From positions 124,001 to 188,000 of the forward strand of contig NZ_BMMB01000004.1 of NCBI RefSeq assembly GCF_014645615.1: DNA of 64,000 nucleotides, written 5' to 3'. Source of the DNA: Paenibacillus hunanensis. GTDB lineage: Bacteria > Bacillota > Bacilli > Paenibacillales > Paenibacillaceae. Below the pieces are notes generated by a model. That model did no database searches. It worked only from the letters and a program-made list of their open reading frames with translations, and was not told the DNA's origin. The position numbers and the translations under genes were made by a program. Each line of letters begins with the position of its first letter. The first letter of the stretch is position 1. Shown piece after piece: positions 1-7,141 of this stretch.

Positions 1-504
1 GCTGACCGCTTCCTAGAAATTATTGCTGAAACTGGAATTGAGCCTACGCAACTTGTAATAGAAATTACAGAGTCACTTGCAATTCATAATGTAGAACGTG
101 TCATTGTCCAGCTGGATAAGCTGCGTGAATGTGGGGTGCAGCTAGCGATTGACGACTTCGGCAGTGGTTATGCATCGCTTGCTTATGTGAAGCAGCTACG
201 TCCATCGATTTTGAAAATTGATCGTAGCTTTGTTTGTTGTATTGATGATATGGATGAAGATTGTCGTATGGCAGGAGCGATTGTTGCACTTGGTAAAGCG
301 CTGCATATTCATGTGCTCGCTGAGGGTGTGGAGACTGAGGCGCAGCTGCAATTTTTGAAAGAAACCGGCTGCGATGAAATTCAAGGCTACTATGTGAATC
401 GTCCAATGCCAGCATCCGAGATCAGTCAGCAGCTTGAATCCGCAGGCAATTCATTTTATATCGTTAAAAGCTTGCTGGATAATCTTGACCGCGCCAAGTC
501 GTAA
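1..504 (+). CDS. EAL-domain cyclic-di-GMP phosphodiesterase, C-terminal part (5' end outside window)
   Basis: The reading frame is open from base 1, so the gene starts upstream of the window. The visible 167 residues are the C-terminal two thirds of an EAL domain. EITES, DDFGSGYASL, LKIDRSF and the glutamate-containing AEGVET motif are all present. These supply most of the metal and catalytic residues of c-di-GMP phosphodiesterases, so the domain looks active. EAL proteins hydrolyse cyclic di-GMP to pGpG and usually carry sensory, membrane or GGDEF modules N-terminally; these cannot be seen here. A rho-independent hairpin follows about 95 bases after the stop, so this is the end of a transcription unit. 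Confidence 0.93.
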   Translation, partial: ADRFLEIIAETGIEPTQLVIEITESLAIHNVERVIVQLDKLRECGVQLAIDDFGSGYASLAYVKQLRPSILKIDRSFVCCIDDMDEDCRMAGAIVALGKALHIHVLAEGVETEAQLQFLKETGCDEIQGYYVNRPMPASEISQQLESAGNSFYIVKSLLDNLDRAKS

Positions 505-596
505 CTGCAAGTTGTAATTAAATGGTTTCATTATGATCTTCGTTATATGTCTCCATATTGGATCACTTTATTTGCATCATTTTATGAGGATAGATT

Positions 597-640
597 AAAA
601 ACAGGGCTAGATTGTAAACGTCATGTTAGCCCTGTTTTAA
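597..640 (+). terminator. Intrinsic terminator after the EAL gene
   Basis: AAACAGGGCTA pairs with TAGCCCTGTTT around a loop of about 17 bases and is followed by T-rich sequence. The 64-codon ORF overlapping this hairpin (547-741) has no ribosome binding site and is not called. The rest of 505-825 holds nothing else recognisable. Confidence 0.8.
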
Positions 641-825
641 CACAACATTATCGCGGAAAACGGCGTATTTTCGCGGCTCATCCGCTTTTCCATTACGATC
701 GACGAGAAACGGTGCATACGGAAGGAAAAGCGGTAGGATAGTGAACCTATACATGAATAGAGCGGAATAATGACAGTTTATTGCAAACCATTGCGACTTA
801 TTGCAGAATACGACGATTCGGCAAG

Positions 826-856
826 TTGTTTAGCAACAAGCCGTCCGTGGTATAAT
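826..856 (+). promoter_or_regulatory. Promoter with extended -10 for the yitT-like leader
   Basis: TGGTATAAT (848-856) is an extended -10 element. TTGTTT at 826-831 is a possible -35 with a long 19-base spacer. Transcription would begin near 863 and give a leader of about 250 bases before the yitT-like start codon. Confidence 0.6.
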
Positions 857-862
857 AGATAC

Positions 863-1111
863 AGATTTAAATTCTAACACCAGAAAGGATCAGGATACCA
901 TGTGTCCCCGAAGGATGATTTCCCAAAGGACGATTTGGAAACGTTATGATCTCTCCTATACTTAGCTCCTCCGTAGTGTAGTGCCCAACCTATTGGCCTA
1001 TATCTTACGGAAAAGGAGCAGCACGTATGCGAAGGATGAAGTCCTCCAGGTGCACCTCCCGTAAGAACAGGTCATTAAAGACCACACTTACGAGAAAAAG
1101 AGGGAACCTGT
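863..1111 (+). promoter_or_regulatory. Structured leader with alternative hairpins (candidate attenuator)
   Basis: Four segments can pair in exclusive ways. Segment 1 is CTCC-TCCGTA (966-975). Segment 2 is TCTTACGGA followed by AAA and GGAG (1003-1018). Segment 3 is CTCC-CGTAAGA (1056-1066). Segment 4 is CTTACG (1087-1092). Pairings 1:2 (TCCGTA/TACGGA, CTCC/GGAG, with inner TAG-GCC/GGC-CTA), 2:3 (TCTTACG/CGTAAGA, GGAG/CTCC, GCAC/GTGC) and 3:4 (CGTAAG/CTTACG, with inner GGTC/GACC) are all visible. Two short ORFs with ribosome binding sites lie inside. I do not recognise a known riboswitch class. Confidence 0.55.
900..965 (+). CDS. Putative 21-residue leader peptide 1
   Basis: An ATG lies 10 bases after AGAAAGGA, a good Shine-Dalgarno match. 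It opens a 21-codon ORF (MCPRRMISQ...) ending in TAG at 963-965, immediately before pairing segment 1 of the leader. A ribosome paused near its end would cover that segment. The peptide is basic and matches no family I recognise. Translation is inferred from the ribosome binding site and position only. Confidence 0.35.
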   Translation: MCPRRMISQRTIWKRYDLSYT

Positions 1112-1131
1112 ATGAGGAAGAGAACAAATGA
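1027..1131 (+). CDS. Putative 34-residue leader peptide 2 overlapping the yitT-like start
   Basis: AAAAGGAG lies 8 bases before this ATG, a strong ribosome binding site, but the GGAG is paired in both the 1:2 and 2:3 foldings of the leader. The ORF encodes a very basic peptide (MRRMKSSRCTSRK...). It runs 20 bases into the yitT-like gene in another frame, so its translation could couple to or compete with that start. No homology is recognised. Confidence 0.35.
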   Translation: MRRMKSSRCTSRKNRSLKTTLTRKRGNLYEEENK

Positions 1132-1807
1132 CAATTGGAAGGTTGCAGCAAAGCAAGTAGCTGCAATATTGATCGGTACGTTTATTCTTGCGTTTGCTTA
1201 TTATCACATTAATTTTCATAACAATCTGTCGGAAGGCGGATTTGTTGGTCTGGCATTGCTGGGCAAATATTTGTTTGGCTGGTCGCCAGCATGGAGTACG
1301 CTTGTACTCGATATTCCAGTAATTATGATTGCCTGGTGGCTAAAAGGACACCGCTTTATGATCATGACCATGATCGGAGCGGGTGCGTTTTCGCTGTTCT
1401 ATGCAGGGTTTGAGCAATTATCGCCGTTTGTCGTGGACTTGCACGGAAGCCTGTTAGCAGCCGCTGTAGTGTCGGGTATTTTAACTGGACTTGGCGCTGG
1501 AATTGTTCTCCGTTATGGAGGGGCCACGGGAGGCGACGATGTATTATCCCGCTTGATCAGTGACTGGAAAGGCTGGAAGATCGGTAATGTGTTTATTGTT
1601 GGAGATGCGATCGTTCTTGGTCTTTGCCTCATCTTCCTGCCATTTAAGGAAACGATGTTTACGATGTTAGCTGTATGGTTGGCAGGTAAAATGATCACCT
1701 GGACAGTAACGGTAGAGCTGAGAATGCCATTTACCGTTCGTAAGGTAAAAGATGCAGCTACAGCTGTAAAAGTACCAGCAGCGTCAACGCTGCCACGTTC
1801 GTCCTGA
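1112..1807 (+). CDS. YitT family (DUF161) integral membrane protein
   Basis: This 231-residue protein has five or six hydrophobic segments between residues 12 and 205. It carries the glycine-rich signature of the YitT family, for example LSEGGFVGLALL near residue 40 and GGATGGDDVLSRLI near residue 140. Full-length YitT proteins are about 280-290 residues with a C-terminal DUF2179 domain. That domain is absent here, so this is the short form, ending in a charged tail. The function of the family is not established. GAGGG lies 7 bases before the ATG. Expression is probably controlled by the long structured leader upstream, and a hairpin terminator follows. Confidence 0.85.
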   Translation: MRKRTNDNWKVAAKQVAAILIGTFILAFAYYHINFHNNLSEGGFVGLALLGKYLFGWSPAWSTLVLDIPVIMIAWWLKGHRFMIMTMIGAGAFSLFYAGFEQLSPFVVDLHGSLLAAAVVSGILTGLGAGIVLRYGGATGGDDVLSRLISDWKGWKIGNVFIVGDAIVLGLCLIFLPFKETMFTMLAVWLAGKMITWTVTVELRMPFTVRKVKDAATAVKVPAASTLPRSS

Positions 1808-1940
1808 TATGCTATTAGCGATTCAGGATACTAAAATTGTAAATGGATGTGTGGAACATTTGATTGATGTGACCAGATGGACAAGATTCTCATCAGCTCA
1901 AGCGCATGAGCGATGTATCGAATACACTGAATTACCAATA

Positions 1941-1983
1941 AGGGCGTGCTGTATCGGATTCCTCCGTACAGCGCGCCTTTATT
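1941..1983 (+). terminator. Terminator after the yitT-like gene
   Basis: AGGGCGTGCTGTA and TACAGCGCGCCTTT form a stem with G-U pairs, followed by T-rich sequence. The short ORF crossing it (1809-2033) is not considered real. Confidence 0.7.
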
Positions 1984-2028
1984 GTATTTGCGATGGAATC
2001 AGCGGATGTAGCAAGCCACGGCATACAA

Positions 2029-2099
2029 AATAGACTATGAATAGATAGGAGCGTATTCATGCTTGTACCAAGCTACTCCTTATACAGTCATAGTCTATT
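2029..2099. repeat. 12-bp inverted repeat, large hairpin
   Basis: AATAGACTATGA (2029-2040) and TCATAGTCTATT (2088-2099) are perfect reverse complements separated by 47 bases that contain a further GGAGC/GCTACTCC pairing. It lies beyond the 3' end of the MFS gene and could end that minus-strand transcript, though there is no long T-run. Confidence 0.6.
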
Positions 2100-2150
2100 G
2101 AATGAGTCGGAATTTATTTGCCAAAATGATTGGAAGTAAAATACCATTTG

Positions 2151-2254
2151 CTAGGCAACTAGGCAACTAGGCAACTAGGCAACTAGGCAACTAGGCAACT
2201 AGGCAACTAGGCAACTAGGCAACTAGGCAACTAGGCAACTAGGCAACTAGGCAA
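2151..2254. repeat. 13-copy perfect tandem repeat of CTAGGCAA
   Basis: The 8-base unit CTAGGCAA occurs 13 times head to tail without a mismatch. On the minus strand the unit reads TTGCCTAG, and the TAG of the first copy met is the stop codon of the MFS gene. Copy-number slippage would therefore leave the protein unchanged. Confidence 0.97.
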
Positions 2255-3452
2255 TCTGCTTTTTACGCTTCTCCACCATATAATAGCTGAGTACAGCGCC
2301 GCCTGTACCGATCGCAGCCAGTACACCGCCTACGAGTGGTACATACACGAGTCCAGCATGAGTAATGACCACACCACCAATAAAGGCACCTGCCGCATTG
2401 CCAAGATTGAGCGCAGAGTGGCTGGAGGTTGCAGCAAGTCGTGGTGCTTCGTGCGCCAGATTCATAATGCGTAGCTGAATTCCTGGCATAATACCAAATG
2501 CCGCCATTCCCCATAAGAAAATAACGATCAATGTAAGTACGGGCCAATGCAATACACCGGACAGAATGAATAGCAGCACCGACAATAAGCCAAAGATCGT
2601 AATCACAGACGGCATCAGCTTCCAGTCAGCCAGACGCCCGCCGATTAGATTCCCTAGCGTTACGCCAATCCCATACATAACCAGAATCCATGTGACATTG
2701 CTTTCCTGAAATCCTGTCACATCCGTTAGCATCGGGGTAATATACGTAAATACGGTAAACAGACTACAGCAACCAAAGGCACCTGTTGCAAGAATTAGCA
2801 GTACCTGCGGATGGAACAGACTGCGAACCTCTTTGCCCAGACTGGGTTGCTCGGTTTGATGAATTTTAGGAATAAGCCAGATAATACCGATTAGCGAGAT
2901 TACACCCATGACCGTGATCGCACCAAATGATGAACGCCAGCCCAGCTGCTGTCCAATCAATGTGCCAAAAGGAACACCGATAATATTAGCGATGGTCAAG
3001 CCAGCAAGCACGAGCGAGACGGCACCTGCACGTTTATCAGGACGAACCAGTCGTGCAGCGATGAGGGAACCTGTGCCCAGGAATGTACCATGAGCAAGAG
3101 CTGTCACCAATCGCGAAATCATCAGTACATTGTAGTTAGGCGCAATCGCAGCTACCAGATTACCGATAATGAAGATCGCCATCAACAGGCAGAGCAATTG
3201 CTTTTGTGCCACCCGATTGGTAGCGATTGTGAGCAGAGGCGCACCTACAGCAACACCAAGTGCATAGCCAGTAATCAGCTGTCCAGCCTGCGGAATCGTA
3301 ACCTTTAGATCGCTTGCTACATTGGGCAACAGTCCCATAATGACGAACTCAGTCATGCCAATCGCAAAGGCACCTGCGGTCAGGCAGAACAGAGCCACTG
3401 GAAAGCGACCACTAGGAGTTGCTCCAGCTTCAGATATTTCTTTGTTTTGCAT
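2247..3452 (-). CDS. MFS drug/arabinose-efflux-type transporter
   Basis: This 401-residue protein has about 12 hydrophobic segments. The GMTEFVIMGLLP segment near residue 33 is typical of the AraJ/YdhP group of proton-coupled efflux transporters. The loop between helices 2 and 3 and the inner half-repeat (ARLVRPDKRAGAVSLVLAG) fit the family. GGAGAG precedes the ATG by 5 bases. The substrate cannot be told; relatives export sugars, chloramphenicol-like drugs or purine analogues. The final codon and stop fall at the edge of the octamer tandem repeat. A palindrome lies in the promoter region shared with the divergent kptA gene. Confidence 0.9.
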   Translation of the reverse strand: MQNKEISEAGATPSGRFPVALFCLTAGAFAIGMTEFVIMGLLPNVASDLKVTIPQAGQLITGYALGVAVGAPLLTIATNRVAQKQLLCLLMAIFIIGNLVAAIAPNYNVLMISRLVTALAHGTFLGTGSLIAARLVRPDKRAGAVSLVLAGLTIANIIGVPFGTLIGQQLGWRSSFGAITVMGVISLIGIIWLIPKIHQTEQPSLGKEVRSLFHPQVLLILATGAFGCCSLFTVFTYITPMLTDVTGFQESNVTWILVMYGIGVTLGNLIGGRLADWKLMPSVITIFGLLSVLLFILSGVLHWPVLTLIVIFLWGMAAFGIMPGIQLRIMNLAHEAPRLAATSSHSALNLGNAAGAFIGGVVITHAGLVYVPLVGGVLAAIGTGGAVLSYYMVEKRKKQIA

Positions 3453-3483
3453 CGTTTCTCTCCATTTCTTATTATTTCTCTAG

Positions 3484-3500
3484 GTATGATATATTCATAC
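3484..3500. promoter_or_regulatory. Palindromic candidate operator, GTATGA-N5-TCATAC
   Basis: Perfect 6-base arms around TATAT lie 32 bases upstream of the MFS start, in the divergent MFS/kptA intergenic region. Its minus strand also contains the -10-like TATCAT. It may be the binding site of a repressor of the exporter; no regulator gene is adjacent. Confidence 0.4.
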
Positions 3501-3604
3501 TAACATTTCAAATTGCAAATGAACATCATTTCAAGCTCGCAATTCCGTAGGGAGTATCACGTAAAAGTGGTTGCTCTCTGTTATCGGAGGAAAGGAATAT
3601 AAAC

Positions 3605-4162
3605 ATGATACATGCTAAACGCGAAAAACAGCTTAGCAAGCAAATGAGCTTTGTCCTTCGCCATCGTCCTGAAGCTTACGGTATAGTGCTTGATCCAGAG
3701 GATGGTTCGTGTTTACTACAAGAGCTTGTCCAAGCTTTATCCGTTCATGGCGATGTTGGTGAAGTGACTGAACATGAAGTGCGCGACGTTGTAGCACATT
3801 CAGACAAGCAGCGCTTTGAGATCAATGGAGAACGCATTCGGGCTCGGTACGGTCACAGTAGCCCGGAAGTACAGTATGCTGCTGCTACTCCACCTGCTGT
3901 GTTATATCATGGAACAGCGGAAGCGTTCTGGGATATCATTCATGTCGAAGGCTTGAAGCCGATGGGTAGACAATATGTACATCTGTCAGCAAGCACGGAA
4001 TTTGCTGCACTCGCAGGACGACGCAAAGGTAAGCTACTCATGCTGCGAATTGATGCCGTAGCTGCTGCACAGGATGATGTTCTATTTTATGATGCAGGTC
4101 ATGATGTATGGCTGGCACATCATATACCAGCAGCTTATATTCAGCGAGAGGAATCATTGTAA
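3605..4162 (+). CDS. kptA: RNA 2'-phosphotransferase (Tpt1/KptA family)
   Basis: This 185-residue protein shows the family motifs in order: LSKQMSFVLRH at 10-20 with the Arg-His pair, RYGHS at 81-85, YHGT at 101-104, and HLSAS in the C-terminal ADP-ribosyltransferase-like half. Tpt1 enzymes transfer an internal RNA 2'-phosphate to NAD+, releasing ADP-ribose 1'',2''-cyclic phosphate. In eukaryotes this finishes tRNA splicing; the role in bacteria is uncertain. The length is normal. A GGAGGAAAGGA ribosome binding site precedes the ATG. The gene stands alone, with no RNA ligase or repair partner nearby, and a terminator follows. Confidence 0.93.
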   Translation: MIHAKREKQLSKQMSFVLRHRPEAYGIVLDPEDGSCLLQELVQALSVHGDVGEVTEHEVRDVVAHSDKQRFEINGERIRARYGHSSPEVQYAAATPPAVLYHGTAEAFWDIIHVEGLKPMGRQYVHLSASTEFAALAGRRKGKLLMLRIDAVAAAQDDVLFYDAGHDVWLAHHIPAAYIQREESL

Positions 4163-4287
4163 GGAAGCGATGCTTCTTCGCATCCTGCATATGACTAGCA
4201 TTTAAAATTGTAATATAGGCAATACGCGATATTTATAGCATGTGCAGAGAGACATAGCGTATCAACATATAATATAAACATACAGAT

Positions 4288-4325
4288 AAAAAGCAGCGGC
4301 AGGATATCCTAACCGCTGCTTTTAT
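4288..4325. terminator. Bidirectional terminator between kptA and the LLM oxidoreductase gene
   Basis: AAAAGCAGCGG pairs with CCGCTGCTTTT. A/T runs on both sides let it serve both converging genes. Confidence 0.85.
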
Positions 4326-4342
4326 TTATTATCTATACACAC

Positions 4343-5377
4343 TCAAGCGTGTGCAGGTGCAGCATCGTTCAGCTTGAATGCTTCTGCAAGCAGCTCGTAG
4401 GAACGAATACGTGCTTGATTATCATGAATCGCTGACACGATCAGCAGCTCATCTGTCTGATAATCTGCTGCGAATTGCAGAAGGCGTTCTTTGACCTGAT
4501 CCGGTGTACCGACTACGCGGAAGCGGCGGCTATCGCGAATGTTAGCCAGCTCCATGTCATTGTAATGGTACTCAGCAGCTGTCTTCGCCGATGGTAAATA
4601 AGGCAATGGACGATTCTGGCGTAAAGTCAGGAAATACAAATCATTACTGCGCATCAGATATTCCGCTTCTTCCTCCGTCTCTGCGCAAGCTACCGTAATC
4701 GCTGCTAATGACTTCGGTGTAGGGGAGAGTACAGACGGTCTGAAGTTTTCTTTGTAATGTGCTACTGCATCCTCGCCACCTGTTGTTCCGAAAAATTGGG
4801 CAAAGGCATATGATGCGCCAGTCATCGCTGCCAGCTCTGCTGTACCGCCACTGGAGCCGAGCAGCCATAGCTCAGGCATCGTATCGATGCTTGGCTGAGC
4901 AGTCAGACCGGCATAGCGATGATCCGCAGGTGTAGCTTCATTAAGATAGCCGATCAGATCAACGATCTGCTGTGGATAACGATCTGCGGCATGCATGGAT
5001 GGGAATTTGCCCTCCTGCATCGCGCGATTGACCAGCGGTGTACCACCTGGTGCGCGTCCTACACCAAGATCGATTCGATTAGGATGTAAAGCTTCTAGCA
5101 ATCGGAAGGTTTCGGCCACTTTATAAGCGCTGTAGTGTGGAAGCATAATACCGCCTGAGCCAACACGAATACGTGATGTGTGGGCGGCAACATGCGAGAT
5201 CATAATTTCCGGGCTAGAATGGGCAAGGCTTGGAAAGTCATGATGCTCTGACATCCAATAACGTGAATAACCAAGACGATCAGCTGCCTTTGCAAGCTCT
5301 AATGTGTTGTTCAACGCGTCAATCGCGTTCTGTCCTTCATTAATATGCGACTGGTCAAGAATCCCCAGCTTTAACAT
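4343..5377 (-). CDS. Luciferase-like monooxygenase (LLM class flavin-dependent oxidoreductase)
   Basis: The first residues (MLKLGILDQSHI) and the RYWMSEHHDFPSLAHSSPEI segment are typical of the bacterial luciferase-like family of the YceB/MsnO8 type. So are IRVGSGGIMLPHYSA and LGVGRAPGG. These TIM-barrel proteins use reduced flavin to oxidise varied substrates; the substrate here is unknown. I chose the ATG at 5377 because GAGGTGAT lies just upstream. A GTG three codons earlier would fall inside that site. The protein has 344 residues, a usual length. The promoter region holds repeated GTTACT motifs that may be operator half-sites. Confidence 0.88.
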   Translation of the reverse strand: MLKLGILDQSHINEGQNAIDALNNTLELAKAADRLGYSRYWMSEHHDFPSLAHSSPEIMISHVAAHTSRIRVGSGGIMLPHYSAYKVAETFRLLEALHPNRIDLGVGRAPGGTPLVNRAMQEGKFPSMHAADRYPQQIVDLIGYLNEATPADHRYAGLTAQPSIDTMPELWLLGSSGGTAELAAMTGASYAFAQFFGTTGGEDAVAHYKENFRPSVLSPTPKSLAAITVACAETEEEAEYLMRSNDLYFLTLRQNRPLPYLPSAKTAAEYHYNDMELANIRDSRRFRVVGTPDQVKERLLQFAADYQTDELLIVSAIHDNQARIRSYELLAEAFKLNDAAPAHA

Positions 5378-5433
5378 GATTATCACCTCAAATAAAATGG
5401 ATAGCAGCGTACAGCAGCTATCCGATAGATTAT

Positions 5434-5478
5434 AGTAATTGTTACTTTTAGATACTATGTTACTTGTATGACGTTACT
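5434..5478. promoter_or_regulatory. Repeated GTTACT/AGTAAC motifs upstream of the LLM gene
   Basis: GTTACT occurs at 5441-5446, 5459-5464 and 5473-5478. The first copy also forms the palindrome AGTAA-TTG-TTACT (5434-5446). These lie 57-101 bases upstream of the LLM start. TACT/AGTA half-sites are seen in operators of MarR/HxlR (YodB)-type regulators, so a thiol- or quinone-sensing regulator is possible. Otherwise 5378-5606 shows only AT-rich promoter-like sequence. Confidence 0.35.
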
Positions 5479-5606
5479 AATATTATATTACAAAACGTTC
5501 CAAATGACAAAGGGAATCGCATATTGTTACATCTGGTTATACATCCATACAGCTTTACATAGTATTACAGTAGCTTTTATTCAATGATTCACAACGTTAT
5601 CTATAA

Positions 5607-5652
5607 AATAAGCGACCCTACCTATGTCATCTACAGACACAGCAGGGTCGCT
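5607..5652 (-). terminator. Terminator after hxlB
   Basis: AGCGACCCT and AGGGTCGCT form the stem. On the minus strand it is followed by TTATTTTAT, so it ends the hxlAB transcript. Confidence 0.75.
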
Positions 5653-5668
5653 CGGATATCAATATGAA

Positions 5669-6256
5669 CTACTCCAAATTAGCATGATTGCTAAACATCG
5701 CTTCGGTATCGCCACCACGCAGCTCCATGAGATGCAGCATCAGACCATCAAACAGTAACAGCACAGACTGCTCAAACAGTGAGCCCATCGGTTGCACAGT
5801 GCTTGTATTGCCCTTCTGCGCAGGATCTTTTGGAGCGCCAGGAACTTGCACGATTAGATTCGCTTTACGTCCAATCGACGATTCAGGGAAGATCGTTACA
5901 GCAGCAAGCTCGACTTCGGCTTGAAGCGCCTTATCTGCCATAATGTCGAGCCCTTTGGTTTCTCCTGAGCCTGAGACAATAATGAGCAGATCGCCCTTGC
6001 CTGCTTTGGGAGTGACCGTCTCGCCAACAACATAAGCATTCAGCCCTAGCTGCATTAAGCGCATAGCGAGTGCACGCGACATAAGCCCGGAACGTCCTGC
6101 GCCAGCGGTAAAAATATGACGCGACTGCAAGATGCGTTCAGCAAGCTGTTCTACCTGTTCACCTGCAATACCAGACAATGTGCCTTGTAGCTCCTGTAAA
6201 ATACGTTCAAAATGCGCTGAAACCGAAACCTTTGAGGAAGGAATCTGGCTCATCAT
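5669..6256 (-). CDS. hxlB: 6-phospho-3-hexuloisomerase (ribulose monophosphate pathway)
   Basis: The protein is a SIS-domain isomerase of about 195 residues. FTAGAGRSGLMSRALAMRL and LIIVSGSGETKG are the two sugar-phosphate binding segments, followed by NTSTVQPMGSLFEQ, characteristic of HxlB/PHI. It converts hexulose 6-phosphate, made by HxlA from formaldehyde and ribulose 5-phosphate, into fructose 6-phosphate. The start is taken as the ATG one base after the hxlA stop, directly followed by a second ATG at 6253. A TTG start inside hxlA is possible but less likely. It forms a tight operon with hxlA and detoxifies formaldehyde. Confidence 0.93.
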   Translation of the reverse strand: MMSQIPSSKVSVSAHFERILQELQGTLSGIAGEQVEQLAERILQSRHIFTAGAGRSGLMSRALAMRLMQLGLNAYVVGETVTPKAGKGDLLIIVSGSGETKGLDIMADKALQAEVELAAVTIFPESSIGRKANLIVQVPGAPKDPAQKGNTSTVQPMGSLFEQSVLLLFDGLMLHLMELRGGDTEAMFSNHANLE

Positions 6257-6257
6257 A

Positions 6258-6890
6258 TTACGCCTGTGCAATCAGCTCGCGGAATTGCGATGCTGTTGTT
6301 GCTTTGTCATCCTGGCTTGTGATGCCGCCGCCAACGATCACCAGATCCGGGTTCGCTTGAATGACTTCTGGCATCGTTGCGAGCTTGATGCCACCGGCAA
6401 CGGCTGTTTTCGCGTTTTTCACTACACTTTTGATCGTTGCGAGATCAGCAAATGGGCTTTGACCTGCTGCTTGACCGTCGTAGCCTGTATGCACGCAAAT
6501 GTAATCCACGCCAAGCTCATCCAATTCTTTTGCACGAGTGGCGATATCCTGTACGTTGATCATATCAACCAGCACTTTGCGACCTTGCTTTTTCGCTTCG
6601 TCTACACAGCCTTTGATCGTCAGGTCGTTACTTGCGCCCAGTACTGTAATGATATCTGCGCCAGCTTCAGAAGCCTTCATAATCTCATAACCGCCTGCAT
6701 CCATAATTTTCAGATCGGCAAGCACCTTCAGATTTGGAAAAGCTTCCTTCATTGCTTTGACAGCATGTAGTCCTTCGTTGATCACGATCGGTGTACCAAT
6801 TTCTACAATATCAATAAATGGCTCCACTTCTTTGACAAGTGCGATGCCTTCCGGAATATTCACCAGATCAAGTGCGAGTTGTAGTTCCAT
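6258..6890 (-). CDS. hxlA: 3-hexulose-6-phosphate synthase
   Basis: This is a 210-residue protein of the orotidine-decarboxylase superfamily. It begins MELQLALDLVNIPEG and carries the VLADLKIMDAGGYE motif with the DxKxxD-type metal and catalytic residues, VDYICVHTGYD, and a C-terminal phosphate-binding GGGITS. It condenses formaldehyde with ribulose 5-phosphate. The start chosen matches the usual length of the family, and AGGAGGA sits 9 bases upstream; an in-frame upstream extension is not supported. The divergent hxlR gene encodes its expected formaldehyde-responsive activator. Confidence 0.95.
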   Translation of the reverse strand: MELQLALDLVNIPEGIALVKEVEPFIDIVEIGTPIVINEGLHAVKAMKEAFPNLKVLADLKIMDAGGYEIMKASEAGADIITVLGASNDLTIKGCVDEAKKQGRKVLVDMINVQDIATRAKELDELGVDYICVHTGYDGQAAGQSPFADLATIKSVVKNAKTAVAGGIKLATMPEVIQANPDLVIVGGGITSQDDKATTASQFRELIAQA

Positions 6891-7141
6891 ATTCGTAATT
6901 CCTCCTGTAGTAGCCACATCTGGCATATAATGTAGTAAATCCATGCGAACAATAGGTTTAATGGTGACAATATGTTATACATAGCACCATCACGGTTGCG
7001 TTCGCTGTAGTGCTAGTATAAAGTAGAGACGTTAGTTTAAGTAAGTACGCACTTTTTTTTTACCTAGTGCCTAAAAGTATACTATGGGTCATATCAAGGG
7101 TTTTGAGCGGCACGGATATGAAATAATGGAGGAATGTATAG
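6891..7141. promoter_or_regulatory. hxlAB/hxlR divergent promoter region
   Basis: This 250-base AT-rich gap should contain the HxlR activator sites known for hxlAB in Bacillus subtilis. On the minus strand TTATACTAG near 7010-7020 could be the hxlA -10 box. AGTATACT near 7075 is a short palindrome, and related AAGTACGCACTTT and TAAAAGTATACT motifs flank the middle. Exact sites cannot be assigned by eye. Confidence 0.35.

Noticed and set aside
547..741. 64-codon ORF after the EAL gene
   Set aside because: It spans an intrinsic terminator, has no ribosome binding site and resembles no known protein.
863..1111. Known riboswitch (M-box, c-di-AMP, T-box) before the yitT-like gene
   Set aside because: The conserved cores of these classes were looked for and not found, so the leader is reported as unknown.
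1809..2033. 74-codon ORF after the yitT-like gene
   Set aside because: It crosses the terminator hairpin and has no Shine-Dalgarno sequence.
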